Origin: CALCEB01 sp035531475
GTDB lineage: Bacteria; Acidobacteriota; Terriglobia; UBA7540
Assembly: GCA_035531475.1 (NCBI GenBank)
Contig: DATKST010000151.1
Span: 1 to 64,000, forward strand
Reading direction: 5' to 3'
DNA: 64,000 bases
In this document: positions 27,508 through 36,759 of the stretch, piece after piece
How the letters are laid out: every line of letters begins with the position of its first letter
Position numbering within the stretch: the stretch's first letter is position 1
Program-made: the position numbers and the translations under genes
The notes under the pieces: generated by a model
What the model was told of the DNA's origin: nothing
Databases searched by the model: none
What the model saw: the letters and a program-made list of their open reading frames with translations, nothing else

Positions 27508-27557
27508 AGTTTAATCATCCCATATTTATGGGAGGCCGTCAACCAGACCAGAAGGAC

Positions 27558-27756
27558 GGTAGTGGTACATTTTCGCCGCTGTAGCGTCGGCTCCTTTGGT
27601 CGTAGACTTGGGACCAAGGCTGCGCAAGAAAGGAGCCAAGCCATGAATATTATCGGACGTGATTTGCATGCGCGCTACCAGGTAACGGACGACCCCAAGC
27701 GCTGCCCCTACGCCGGCCGTGCCTTGATTGAGATTGACCGTGAACAGCGGGCCTAG
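27558..27756 (+). mobile_element. Family C repeat end plus 5' remnant of an IS110-type transposase
   Basis: GGTAGTGGTACATTTTCGCC at 27558 matches one end of repeat family C. From 27643 a frame with an AAGGAG site reads MNIIGRDLHARYQ, the hallmark N-terminus of IS110 transposases (first DEDD Asp). It then loses similarity and stops at 27756 after 37 codons. Only the 5' edge of the insertion sequence remains. Confidence 0.55.
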
Positions 27757-27770
27757 AGTATCCTATCGCC

Positions 27771-28685
27771 ATGCGCTACTACCTCGGCATTGACGGCGGC
27801 GGGACGCAGACCACGGCTTGGCTGGCGGACGGGCGGCGGCGCGTGATCGCCCGCGCTCAGGCGGGACCGTCAAACCCGGCGAAAGTGGGCATGGCGGGTG
27901 CCCAGGCGGAGATCGAGCGCGCTTTGAAAGGTTGCCTGCTCCATGCCGGCGCGGCCCGCCGCTCGCTGGCCGCCGTCTGCGCTGGCGTTGCCGGAGTTGA
28001 CCGGGCCGGGGTCCATGACCCACTTCTTCGATGGCTCGAAGAAAGCGTGCCGGCCGCTCACCACGCTGTGACCACGGACGCGGCCATTGCCCTGGAGGCG
28101 GCTTTTGGTGAGAAGCCGGGAATCCTGGTGATCTCCGGGACGGGGTCCATTGCTTACGGAAGAAATCCAGCGGGCGTGATCATGCGCTGCGGAGGCTGGG
28201 GAAGCGTCTTTGATGACGCAGGCTCGGGCTACGATGTGGGGCGCAAAGCCGTCACGGGCGCGCTGTGGGATTTTGACGGACGTGGCCGGCACACCCGGCT
28301 GGGCAGCCTCCTCTGCACGGCCCTGAAACTCAAAGTCATCACCGGCGTGGTGGAACTGGCTCCTCAGCCCCATGAAGTCGCCGCTTTGATTTCCGTGGTC
28401 TTTCGTGCTGCCCGCCAGGGAGACCGCGTGGCCCGGATGCTGTGCCATGAAGCGGGGGGCGCGCTGGCGGATTTGGCTTCTGCCCTTCACCGGCGGTTAA
28501 GTCCAGGCACGGCCAAGCTGCCGGTGGTGTGCGCGGGCGGGGTCTTCCGCTCCAGCGTTCTGGTTCGCCGCAGCTTTGCCGTTCACCTGCGGGCCAAAAT
28601 TCCCCAAGCCCGAATCACGCTGCTTCGCCGCCAACCTGTGGAAGGGGCGCTGGCCCTGGCCCGCCGGCTGGATTCCGAGGCCTGA
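27771..28685 (+). CDS. BadF/BadG-type sugar kinase, probably N-acetylglucosamine kinase
   Basis: This 304-aa ASKHA-fold kinase starts YLGIDGGGTQTTAWLAD, the phosphate-1 loop. ILVISGTGSIAYGRN is the phosphate-2 motif and RCGGWGSVFDDAGSGYDVGR the adenosine-side signature of the BadF/NagK group. It would phosphorylate GlcNAc or a similar amino sugar in the cytosol. An SIS-domain deaminase gene is 200 bp downstream and a GH20 hexosaminidase gene faces it. Substrate assignment therefore rests on context. Confidence 0.85.
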   Translation: MRYYLGIDGGGTQTTAWLADGRRRVIARAQAGPSNPAKVGMAGAQAEIERALKGCLLHAGAARRSLAAVCAGVAGVDRAGVHDPLLRWLEESVPAAHHAVTTDAAIALEAAFGEKPGILVISGTGSIAYGRNPAGVIMRCGGWGSVFDDAGSGYDVGRKAVTGALWDFDGRGRHTRLGSLLCTALKLKVITGVVELAPQPHEVAALISVVFRAARQGDRVARMLCHEAGGALADLASALHRRLSPGTAKLPVVCAGGVFRSSVLVRRSFAVHLRAKIPQARITLLRRQPVEGALALARRLDSEA

Positions 28686-28740
28686 CGCGAGCGAATATCT
28701 GCCGCTGCCCTGGCAGGCGCCCTCTGCGAAGCGCAGCATG

Positions 28741-28790
28741 TAGGGGCGGCCCTTGTGCCCGCCCGCGGGCGACCACAAGGGCCGCCCCTA
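28741..28790. repeat. Palindromic repeat, family E (copy E1)
   Basis: TAGGGGCGGCCCTTGTG and CACAAGGGCCGCCCCTA form a perfect 17-bp inverted repeat around a CCCGCGGGC core. Related copies are at 51245-51294 and, decayed, near 62676-62717. Confidence 0.75.
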
Positions 28791-28882
28791 CGAATCCTTT
28801 GCGGCATTTCGATTTACAATCGATCTCCGGGCCGTTGTCCATGCAACCGCCAAACTCTGCTTATGAAAAGTGAGACCATTCA

Positions 28883-29917
28883 ATGTCGCAGATGATGAAG
28901 GAAATTCTTGAACAGCCGCAGGCGCTGCTGAAAACATTCCGCGCCGAGCGCCAGCACGCCCAGGATTTCCGTAAGTTTGTTGAACAACGGAATTTCCGGC
29001 TGATCGTGTTGGTGGCGCGCGGCACCTCGGACAATGCCGCGCTCTTTGGCCGTTACCTCTTCGAGCTGACCACCGGCATCCCCGTCTCGCTCTGCGCCCC
29101 GTCCATCCATAGCATTTATCATGCTCGCCTGGACTTCCGGGATGCGCTGGTGGTGGGCATTTCACAGTCCGGCGAGGGTCTGGACATCAACATGGTGCTG
29201 CGCGCGGCGCGCCGCCAAGGCGCATACACCGTAGGAATCACCAATGAGGCGAAGTCTGCCATGACGGGGCTGGTGGATGATTTGTTCCTGGTGCGGGCCG
29301 GCAAGCAGCGGTCCGTCGCTGCCACTAAAACTTATACGGGCCAGTTAATGGTCCTTTATCTTCTGGCTTCGGCGCTGGGCAAACAGGTGACGGTTGCCGG
29401 CATCAGCGAGATTCCCGAGCGGATCAAGGAGGTCCTGCGCCTGGAGCCCAACGTGCGCGAACTGGTGGAGCGCTACCGCTACATGCGGCATTGCGTGGTG
29501 GTGGCCCGGGGTTTGAACTACGCCAACGCTTTTGAAATGGCGCTAAAGCTGATGGAAACCTGCTACGTGGTCGCCGAGCGCTTTTCCTCCGCCGATTTTT
29601 TACACGGTCCCATTGCTATGGTCGAAAGGGACTTTCCCGTTATCATTTTCATGCCAAACGATAAAACGCTGGTCGAACAACGCAAGCTGGTGGGGCGCCT
29701 GGGATCGCTGCTCGCCGATACGCTGGCCATCGCGCCCGCTTCGGTCCGGCTGCCGTCCGCTGTCCGGGTGATTGCGATGCCGGAATCCATCCCGGAGATT
29801 TATACGCCGATTCCGTACATTGTTCCCGGCCAGATCTTTGCCGCGCACCTTGCCGAATTGAAGAACCTTGACCCGGATAAGCCCAGGTCGTTGCAGATTG
29901 TGACCCAGACCATCTAA
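28883..29917 (+). CDS. SIS-domain glucosamine-6-phosphate deaminase/isomerase (NagB-II/GlmS-like)
   Basis: This 344-aa protein has two SIS domains and no glutaminase domain, unlike GlmS. It should convert glucosamine-6-phosphate to fructose-6-phosphate plus ammonia, the catabolic direction. VARGTSDNAALFGRYLFEL and VGISQSGEGLDIN are the sugar-phosphate loops of SIS1. ALKLMETCYVVAERFSSADF and LHGPIAMVE supply the Glu and His of the isomerase site. The C-terminus NLDPDKPRSLQIVTQTI parallels GlmS. It follows the BadF-type kinase on the same strand. Confidence 0.87.
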   Translation: MSQMMKEILEQPQALLKTFRAERQHAQDFRKFVEQRNFRLIVLVARGTSDNAALFGRYLFELTTGIPVSLCAPSIHSIYHARLDFRDALVVGISQSGEGLDINMVLRAARRQGAYTVGITNEAKSAMTGLVDDLFLVRAGKQRSVAATKTYTGQLMVLYLLASALGKQVTVAGISEIPERIKEVLRLEPNVRELVERYRYMRHCVVVARGLNYANAFEMALKLMETCYVVAERFSSADFLHGPIAMVERDFPVIIFMPNDKTLVEQRKLVGRLGSLLADTLAIAPASVRLPSAVRVIAMPESIPEIYTPIPYIVPGQIFAAHLAELKNLDPDKPRSLQIVTQTI

Positions 29918-29918
29918 G

Positions 29919-30062
29919 GGCCCGTTCAGAAATAACTGTTCCATCTTCCAACCGGCACCCCTCACCTGCCGCTTCGCGTCACCCTCTCCCCGCTGGCGGG
30001 GAGAGGGCAGGGGTGAGGGGATGGATTGGGTCCGAAATGGAACAGTTGTTATCTGACAGCCC
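29919..30062. mobile_element. MITE family B flanked by CTAAG duplication
   Basis: The 144-bp element has related ends (AACTGTTCCAT and ATGGAACAGTT inner arms) and a CCTCTCCCCGC/GCGGGGAGAGG core hairpin. CTAAG at 29914-29918 and 30063-30067 flanks it as a likely 5-bp target duplication. The left CTAAG contains the TAA stop codon of the SIS gene. Confidence 0.65.
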
Positions 30063-30134
30063 CTAAGTAAAGCCTTCAGCCCTCAGCTTTCAGCGAACGC
30101 AGTCTCGCCGCTCTTGCTGACGGTTGGAAGCCGG

Positions 30135-32183
30135 TCACTGCTTTTCTTTCGCCGCAGTGTCAACCAACTTCTGGATGGATGGAACAATGGCAATGGTCAA
30201 TTCGGCTTTGGGCTTGGCAGCCTCGTCAAGAAATGCGCTCTGCGCGCTGGCCCAAGCGGCAGGAGCGGGCTTGCCGGATTCGAGGTCATCCAGGGCTTCG
30301 AGTCCGATCCCGGCCAATGCTGAAACTTCTCCGGCAAGCGGAATATCTTCTTTCAGCAACTCATGGGCTTGCATCTGGGGAATCAGCGCCGTCTGATTGT
30401 CACGCCAGCGGGTGAACCCTTCGCGGATTTGCTGACGATGATCGCTCCAGTCTTCAATCCATCCTGCGAGCTCGCGCGCCACATCGCTCTCGGGTGGCGT
30501 CGCATCCACCAGGCGGTTGAGCGGCGTCAAGCTGGTGTAATGCCGCATTCTTTCCCGCGCATAGCCTTTCACCGGCTCCAGGACGTTATCGAGCGTTTTC
30601 AAGTGGGCCGTGGGTTCGAACCCGGTCAGGCGCTCCAGCATCAGGGCTGGGCCGGTATGATGTTCGAACCCCAGCAAGTCCAGCCTCCTGCTTTCCACCG
30701 CCAAGCGGCGATACATATCGCTGACATTGGTCACATGGGCGGGCGACCAGAACCTTTCCGCAATGGCCGCGGCGCGGGGCCAGATGCGTGAATCCACATT
30801 TTCCGGGGTCGTATACTCCACCCACATGCAGGCTTCGCCTCCCAAGATGTGGGATTTCTGTTCCGGCGTCAGGCCGGCCGCAGCTCCGCCGTAAGGATCC
30901 ACCAAGTAGTGTTGGGCGGCGGGCTGCATCAGGTCCAGGTAATAGCCGTTGGAAAGGATGCTCTGATAGCCCTGGCGCGCCGTGGCCGCAAGGGTCGCAG
31001 CCCCGCGCCAGGATTGAATCACCACGTTCGTGGGCAAGCCCGGGTGAAACACTTCGTCCCACCCCACCATTTTCTTCCCATGCTTCTGGACCAGCGCCAG
31101 CACCCGGGTGCTGAAATAAGTTTGCAGCTCAGCATCGGTTTTCATGCCGTGCTGACGCATGGAAACCCGGATGCGCGGGTTGCTATTCCACTGCTTGCCG
31201 TTCACCTCATCGCCCCCAATGTGGAAGTAAGGGTCGGGAAAGAGCGCTGCCATCTCACCGATGAATGCGTCAAGAAACTTGTAAGTGGATTGGCGCGTGG
31301 GGTCCATGGCCGGATCGAAGATGCCAAAGTTACGCTCAATTTGATAAGGACCGGGACCACTGGCCAGCTCGGGATAGCCCACGAACCAGGCGGTGGCGTG
31401 GCCGGGCATGTCAAATTCCGGGATCACACGGATGCCGCGATCGCGGGCGTAAGCAATCACCTGCTTCACCTGCGCTTGCGTGTAGTAGTGGCTGTCTGAT
31501 CCCATCTCCTGGAGCTTGGGGAACACCTTGCTCTCCACGCGGAATCCCTGGTCATCGGAAAGGTGCCAGTGGAAGACGTTCATCTTCACGGCGGCCATTC
31601 CGTCCAACGTCCGCTCCACCACGTCCAGCGGCATCCAGTGGCGGCTCACATCCAGCATCAGGCCGCGCCAGGCGAAGCGTGGGCGATCCTGAATTTCGAC
31701 GGCATCCGCCACAAACCCCTGCGGTCCCTGATGCACGATTTGCAGGAACGTCTCCATGCCCCGCAACACGCCCAAAGGCTCCGCCGCATTGAGGCGCGCC
31801 TCGTGTGACGTCACGTCAAGAGTATAAGACTCATCTTCGCCCACGGTTTGCACAGGTTCGCCGGCATGGCCGCAATGGACCACCAGCGTTGCCGCCGCGG
31901 CGTCCGGCGTGAGGCCGTTCAAAATCGGAATTCCCGTAAGGCGCGAGAGGTGATGGATCAGCCGGTGAGCCGCGCGATCCAACCTGGGTTCCCGGTAGCC
32001 GCTCAAGGCCACTTGAAAGGCGCCGGTGATTGCCAGGTCTCCCTTGCCGGGTTGAAGGCTTGCCGGCTGCGGTATCAATGCGTCAACTTGCCCTTCGAGC
32101 GCCGTCCCACTCAGAATCATTGCCGCGAATAGAACAATCATGGTTTTAAGAATGCGGTTTACAAGTTTCATGTCCATCCTCAA
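30135..32183 (-). CDS. Exported beta-N-acetylhexosaminidase (GH20)
   Basis: This 682-aa enzyme releases terminal GlcNAc/GalNAc from chito-oligosaccharides or peptidoglycan fragments. A signal peptide occupies the first ~31 residues (ILKTMIVLFAAMILSGTALEG); translation may begin at the second Met (32171). A GH20b-like N-domain precedes the TIM barrel, which opens RPRFAWRGLMLDVSRHW. The catalytic pair is D325-E326 in FHIGGDEVNGKQW. The substrate acetamido group assists catalysis in this family. It is convergent with the kinase and deaminase genes, completing a route from extracellular GlcNAc polymers to fructose-6-phosphate. Confidence 0.93.
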   Translation of the reverse strand: MRMDMKLVNRILKTMIVLFAAMILSGTALEGQVDALIPQPASLQPGKGDLAITGAFQVALSGYREPRLDRAAHRLIHHLSRLTGIPILNGLTPDAAAATLVVHCGHAGEPVQTVGEDESYTLDVTSHEARLNAAEPLGVLRGMETFLQIVHQGPQGFVADAVEIQDRPRFAWRGLMLDVSRHWMPLDVVERTLDGMAAVKMNVFHWHLSDDQGFRVESKVFPKLQEMGSDSHYYTQAQVKQVIAYARDRGIRVIPEFDMPGHATAWFVGYPELASGPGPYQIERNFGIFDPAMDPTRQSTYKFLDAFIGEMAALFPDPYFHIGGDEVNGKQWNSNPRIRVSMRQHGMKTDAELQTYFSTRVLALVQKHGKKMVGWDEVFHPGLPTNVVIQSWRGAATLAATARQGYQSILSNGYYLDLMQPAAQHYLVDPYGGAAAGLTPEQKSHILGGEACMWVEYTTPENVDSRIWPRAAAIAERFWSPAHVTNVSDMYRRLAVESRRLDLLGFEHHTGPALMLERLTGFEPTAHLKTLDNVLEPVKGYARERMRHYTSLTPLNRLVDATPPESDVARELAGWIEDWSDHRQQIREGFTRWRDNQTALIPQMQAHELLKEDIPLAGEVSALAGIGLEALDDLESGKPAPAAWASAQSAFLDEAAKPKAELTIAIVPSIQKLVDTAAKEKQ

Positions 32184-32529
32184 AATGATTTCAAAAACGC
32201 GCCTCAGAAAACGAGGAGAAAAAATACGCCCAATTCCCCGAAAAGGGAAGCAATATTGAAAGAGTAGCAGGCGGCTTTGGGCCGCGCCTGAGTTCTATCC
32301 GGGAACGCGCCACCAATGGGCTGTTTGGGAATGAATGCGATTGCCTATTGTAGGACTTCGCCATGACAACCATGATGCCTGCCCTCTTTTTCGGGCACGG
32401 AAATCCGATGAACACCCAATCGCACCACAGAAACCTGGACGGAGATCGCGGCGGCGGTTCCGCTTCCGTAATTCTAACCCAAACGAACAAGTTCTGTGGC
32501 CTTTCGGTAGTGCGCTGCCGGCTGGCGGT

Positions 32530-32612
<83 letters not shown>

Positions 32613-32626
32613 TGGGCAATCCTTCA

Positions 32627-32661
32627 TTGAGTTCACCCAACCTGCGACATATAATGAAGCC
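32627..32661 (+). promoter_or_regulatory. Near-consensus promoter of the AAA+/vWA operon
   Basis: TTGAGT at 32627-32632, a 17-bp spacer and TATAAT at 32650-32655 lie directly before the ATG at 32662. Transcription would start at or next to the ATG, and no Shine-Dalgarno is present, implying a leaderless mRNA. Confidence 0.65.
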
Positions 32662-34131
32662 ATGACCAAGGCAAGAACGCTCGGAGAGTTGAAGAAAAGC
32701 AATTACCGCTCGACTAGCGTTAAAGATGAGATGCGCACCAACCTGATCGCCAAGCTCGAATCCGGCGAGCCGGTTTTTCCCGGCATCATCGGCTTTGAGG
32801 ACACGGTGATCCCGCAGATTGAAAACGCCATCCTTTCCCGCCACAACTTCATTCTGCTGGGTCTGCGGGGCCAGGCCAAGAGCCGCATCCTGCGCGCGCT
32901 GGTGGGCCTGCTGGACAAGGAAATTCCGATGGTGGCCGGATGCGAGATTCATGACGACCCGCTGAAGCCCATTTGCCAAGCGTGTCACAATATGATCAAG
33001 GAATGCGGTGACGCGACCGAGATCGAGTACCTGCCGCGCGAGCTGCGCTACGTGGAGAAGCTGGCGACGCCCGATGTGACCATTGCCGATATGATTGGTG
33101 ATCTCGATCCCATCAAGGCGGCGCGCGGCGGCCATGCGCTTTCGAGCGAGCTCACTATCCATTATGGCCTGCTGCCCCGGGCCAACCGCGCCATATTTGC
33201 GGTGAATGAGCTGCCCGACCTGGCCGGCAAAATCCAGGTGGGCCTGTTCAACATCATGCAGGAAGGCGACGTGCAGATCAAAGGCTACCCGGTGCGGCTG
33301 CCGCTGGACGTGGCGCTGGTGTTCACGGCCAATCCCGAGGATTACACGGCGCGAGGCAAGATCATCACACCGCTCAAGGACCGCATCGGCTCGGAAATCC
33401 GCACTCATTATCCTCAGACTATTGAGCACGGCATGGAGATCACCGCGCAGGAAGCCTGGACCCAGCGCAATGGCAGCCGCCGGCTGGTGATTCCCCAATT
33501 CGTTCGCGAAGTAATTGAAACTATTGCCTTCGAAGCGCGCCAAGAGAAGAAGATCGACAAGCGCAGCGGCGTCAGCCAGCGCCTGCCCATTACCACCCTG
33601 GAAAACGTCATCTCCAACGCCGAGCGCCGGTCGCTCGTGAACCGCGAATCCACGGCGGCGCCCCGGCTTTCGGACATCTATGCTTCACTGCCTTCGGTGA
33701 CCGGCAAGATTGAGCTGGAGTATGAGGGCGAGATGCGTGGGGCGGACGTGGTGGCGCGCGAGGTGATCCGCACGGCCACGGCGCGAGTCTTCCGCAAGTA
33801 TTTTGATAATGTCCCACTGCACGCTATCGTCAAGTGGTTCGAGCTCGGAGGCAGTCTGAAGCTGCCGGAAACCGCTCCGGTGGATGAAATCTTCTCCCAG
33901 TTCAAAAAAATTCAAGGTCTGCTCGATGCGCTGGAGCCTCTTGGAGTGAAGACCAAGGACGACCGCGCCGTGCAGGTGGCCGGCGCCGAATTTGTCCTTG
34001 AAGGGCTTTACGCCCAGAAGAAGATCAGCCGCAACGAAGAATTGGGATACTACGCCGAGGCGCGCCGGCCCGAACCGCCCCCCGAAGAGCCGGGACCGAC
34101 GGGACCCACGCGCCGCCGGTCGTATAACTGA
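32662..34131 (+). CDS. AAA+ ATPase, Mg-chelatase/MoxR-like
   Basis: This 489-aa AAA+ protein resembles the ChlI/MoxR class. The Walker A motif is GLRGQAKSR, with Ala in place of the usual Gly before Lys. Walker B is IFAVNELPDL, sensor 1 is VFTANPEDYTARG and the arginine finger lies in LKDRIGSEIRTHYP. A Cys-rich CEIHDDPLKPICQACH insertion (about residues 94-109) could bind metal. The next gene encodes a vWA protein, the standard partner, so the two probably form a chaperone that inserts metal or remodels a target complex. The target is not encoded nearby. The long upstream frame is rejected because the promoter lies inside it. Confidence 0.87.
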   Translation: MTKARTLGELKKSNYRSTSVKDEMRTNLIAKLESGEPVFPGIIGFEDTVIPQIENAILSRHNFILLGLRGQAKSRILRALVGLLDKEIPMVAGCEIHDDPLKPICQACHNMIKECGDATEIEYLPRELRYVEKLATPDVTIADMIGDLDPIKAARGGHALSSELTIHYGLLPRANRAIFAVNELPDLAGKIQVGLFNIMQEGDVQIKGYPVRLPLDVALVFTANPEDYTARGKIITPLKDRIGSEIRTHYPQTIEHGMEITAQEAWTQRNGSRRLVIPQFVREVIETIAFEARQEKKIDKRSGVSQRLPITTLENVISNAERRSLVNRESTAAPRLSDIYASLPSVTGKIELEYEGEMRGADVVAREVIRTATARVFRKYFDNVPLHAIVKWFELGGSLKLPETAPVDEIFSQFKKIQGLLDALEPLGVKTKDDRAVQVAGAEFVLEGLYAQKKISRNEELGYYAEARRPEPPPEEPGPTGPTRRRSYN

Positions 34132-34214
34132 CGCGAAGAGGCCAGCATTCAGCGATCAGCGCTCAGCACGAACAGAGAACAGTCAAGTTGATACCCTTAT
34201 CAGTCTGGTTTCTT

Positions 34215-35471
34215 ATGAAATACATCAACTACACCAAGTATATTGGCGACCCCTTTGAAGACCTCACTGCTGAGGACCTGATGCAGGTTCTTCAGGATTT
34301 CCTTCTCGACAGCGGGTTTTACAACCAGTTCAACGATTTTTACGAGATGGATCCCGAGCGGACCATGGAAGAACTGGAGCGGGCGCTGCTGGAGGCGATG
34401 CAGGAACGCGGCATGATTCCCCCGGAGCTGATGCGGCAGATGATGGAGCACCCGGAAGATTACCGCAATTCCAAGCTCTCAGAGCTGATGCAAAAGCTAA
34501 TGGAACGGATGGCGGAAGAGGGCTACATCACCATCGATCAGCCTCCGCCGAACCAAGGGGAGCTGACCGAGCCGCGGACGGGCCCGGGCGCGGGTCCCGA
34601 AGGGCAGGCGCGGTTTGAAGTGACGGACAAGGCGCTCGACTTCCTGGGGTTCAAGACGCTGAAAGACCTGCTGGGATCGCTCGGTAAATCCAGCTTTGGC
34701 CGTCACGACACGCGTGAGCTCGCCACCGGTGTTGAATCCCACGGCTCAACACGCCGTTATGAATTTGGGGACACGCTGAACCTGGATGTGAATGCCACGT
34801 TGCTTTCCGCCATTCAGCGCGGCGGGTTGAAGTTGCCGCTCGACCTGGACTATGACGACCTCTACGTCCGGCAGTGCGAGTACCAAAGTTCCTGCGCCAC
34901 CGTCCTGATGCTCGATTGCAGCCACAGCATGATCCTTTACGGCGAGGACCGCTTCACGCCCGCCAAGAAAGTGGCGCTTGCCCTCACCCACTTGATTCGC
35001 ACGCAATATCCCGGCGACTCGCTCCACATGGTGCTGTTCCATGACTCGGCAGAGGAGATTCCCCTGGCTGGGTTGGCCCGCGCGCGCGTGGGCCCTTATT
35101 ACACCAACACCCGCGAGGGCCTGAAGCTTGCCCAGCGCATCCTCTCCCGCCAGCGCAAGGACATGCGGCAAATCGTCATGATTACGGACGGCAAACCTTC
35201 GGCGCTGACGCTGGAGGACGGACGGATTTATAAGAACGCCTTCGGCCTCGATCCGCTGGTGGTCTCCGAAACGCTGCACGAAGTGGCCCGCTGCCGCCGC
35301 AACGGCATCCTGATCAACACCTTCATGCTGGCCTCCGATTACGGGCTGGTCAACTTCGTCCAGAAGGTCACGGAAATCTGCCGGGGCAAAGCCTATTTTA
35401 CTACTCCGTATACCCTGGGCCAGTACCTGTTGATGGACTACATGCAGAAGAAGGTGAAGCGGGTGCATTAA
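34215..35471 (+). CDS. vWA-domain protein, partner of the AAA+ ATPase
   Basis: This 418-aa protein ends in a von Willebrand A domain. The MIDAS motif LDCSHSM starts at about residue 233, with the second Asp in VMITDGKPSAL. The N-terminal 150 residues are acidic and helical, rich in Met and Glu (PERTMEELERALLEAMQERG), and may bind the ATPase. MoxR-vWA and ChlI-ChlD pairs work together on a third protein. It starts 83 bp after the AAA+ gene; no strong ribosome site precedes the ATG. No signal peptide is seen, so it is cytoplasmic. Confidence 0.88.
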   Translation: MKYINYTKYIGDPFEDLTAEDLMQVLQDFLLDSGFYNQFNDFYEMDPERTMEELERALLEAMQERGMIPPELMRQMMEHPEDYRNSKLSELMQKLMERMAEEGYITIDQPPPNQGELTEPRTGPGAGPEGQARFEVTDKALDFLGFKTLKDLLGSLGKSSFGRHDTRELATGVESHGSTRRYEFGDTLNLDVNATLLSAIQRGGLKLPLDLDYDDLYVRQCEYQSSCATVLMLDCSHSMILYGEDRFTPAKKVALALTHLIRTQYPGDSLHMVLFHDSAEEIPLAGLARARVGPYYTNTREGLKLAQRILSRQRKDMRQIVMITDGKPSALTLEDGRIYKNAFGLDPLVVSETLHEVARCRRNGILINTFMLASDYGLVNFVQKVTEICRGKAYFTTPYTLGQYLLMDYMQKKVKRVH

Positions 35472-35499
35472 CAAGATGCATTGGGGCACCGACTTGGGC

Positions 35500-36018
35500 T
35501 CAGTTAGTACTCTGCGTTATTTCTGCCAAATGTTTTGCAGGCAGGCCTGCGCGCAAGCATTCGCCGTGTAGTTCGGAGTCAATTGTTAGAATGAGCGCGC
35601 CTTCGCTGAAGTGTTGGCGCGAGATTTCAATGAGGCTCACATCCACTGGGCCAAGTGTTGATCTAGCGACAAGATTTATGTCCATTTTCAAAATCTTAAT
35701 CATTTCTTCGTCCATAGCAAGGCTGCGGAACTCGGAATAGACAAGGTCCCAGAGGCGAAGAATGCCGTTTTGATCTGTGTCTCTGATCCAGTAGTGAAGT
35801 TCGGCAACCATCGAGGCCGTGGTTGTCTTGCGCAGAAATTGATCGAAAAAGCGTGCGCACCCCTCATACGCGTGAGGGGTCTTGATGAATCTCAGATCCC
35901 TCCGTATTCTTTCGAAGTGGAATTCATGAACGGCCCGGAACGTCGCAAGTTCCCGGATAACACCGGTATCAAGAATCAGCAGACGGCCATCGTGGACAAA
36001 TTTAGACGATGGTCTCAT
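35500..36018 (-). CDS. PIN-like nuclease-domain protein
   Basis: I do not recognise a named family for this 172-aa protein, but the acidic pattern fits a PIN nuclease. D17 is in LLILDTGVIRELA, E73 in SMVAELHYW, D126 in GPVDVSLIEIS and D144 in ALILTIDSELHGECLRAG. The spacing matches PIN ribonucleases. It is longer than common VapC toxins (120-140 aa) because of an insertion around residues 30-65 (FERIRRDLRFIKTPHAYEG). Its start overlaps the upstream 242-aa gene by 17 bp, so the two are translationally linked. Confidence 0.65.
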   Translation of the reverse strand: MRPSSKFVHDGRLLILDTGVIRELATFRAVHEFHFERIRRDLRFIKTPHAYEGCARFFDQFLRKTTTASMVAELHYWIRDTDQNGILRLWDLVYSEFRSLAMDEEMIKILKMDINLVARSTLGPVDVSLIEISRQHFSEGALILTIDSELHGECLRAGLPAKHLAEITQSTN

Positions 36019-36730
36019 CCGAGCTTTGGCTCTTTTTTACGAAGATGGGTGCGGCAGGAATGTCGTATGTTCTGCAGAGGTCAAAGCGGTGATTTTCTAA
36101 ATCGGAAACCAATTGTGACGATATGCGCAGCATGTCGGAAGTGGCGGCTTTCATGGCGACAAACGATTTATGCCACGCTGACGCATCAGCGAGCCCGCGA
36201 AAGAACTCCTCGGAGAGTTCCCAGAATGTGTGAATCGGGTAGTGAGGTGGAATGGTCTGTACGTTATTGATTATATATTCAGCGATATAGTTTGGAAAGT
36301 CTTTCCGCATGGAGATCAGGCTTGGCGATTGTGGGTTATCACCGATCCTCTTCTCATACTCCTCCAGGCGCTCCTGAACGTTTTCCCTAAAAATACTTCC
36401 CACGGCGAGGAGGATGTCATAAAGCTTGTTCACTCGAGATTCCACTTCAGCAACCGCGAGGTCGTGGCTTTCAAACTTCCCCTTGAAGACGGCGTTCAGG
36501 CCATCGGCTAGGAAATCTTCGAAGTTGGGCTGATGCGCATAATCGACGTACTCAGTGACGGGCCGAAGATATTCGCACTTCCGAGAGTACCAGCGCCAGC
36601 TCAGGTTCCCCTTTTCGAGCAGGAAGATTTCCCGGCGTAGGCTCTCGATTAAGGGGTTGAGGGCCGTGTAGATCCAAGCCTCGACTCTCTTGGAGTGGGG
36701 CGGCGGTAACGTTGTAAGATTTGAGGCCAT
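36002..36730 (-). CDS. Uncharacterised helical protein paired with the PIN-like gene
   Basis: This 242-aa protein matches no family I know. It is predicted mostly helical and charged (DLAVAEVESRVNKLYDILLAVG; ENVQERLEEYEKRIG), without signal peptide or membrane segment. Two nearby Mets are possible starts; the downstream one (36730) is used here. The gene precedes and overlaps the PIN-like gene by 17 bp, the order typical of antitoxin-toxin pairs. It is about three times longer than a VapB and has no obvious DNA-binding fold, so it may instead be a regulator or scaffold. It ends in a MITE-rich region on its 5' side. Confidence 0.6.
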   Translation of the reverse strand: MASNLTTLPPPHSKRVEAWIYTALNPLIESLRREIFLLEKGNLSWRWYSRKCEYLRPVTEYVDYAHQPNFEDFLADGLNAVFKGKFESHDLAVAEVESRVNKLYDILLAVGSIFRENVQERLEEYEKRIGDNPQSPSLISMRKDFPNYIAEYIINNVQTIPPHYPIHTFWELSEEFFRGLADASAWHKSFVAMKAATSDMLRISSQLVSDLENHRFDLCRTYDIPAAPIFVKKSQSSDETIV

Positions 36731-36759
36731 ATCTTCCACAGTCTACCTCAGCTTAGAGG

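Noticed and set aside
28883..29917. Full GlmS
   Set aside because: The N-terminal glutaminase domain with catalytic Cys1 is absent.
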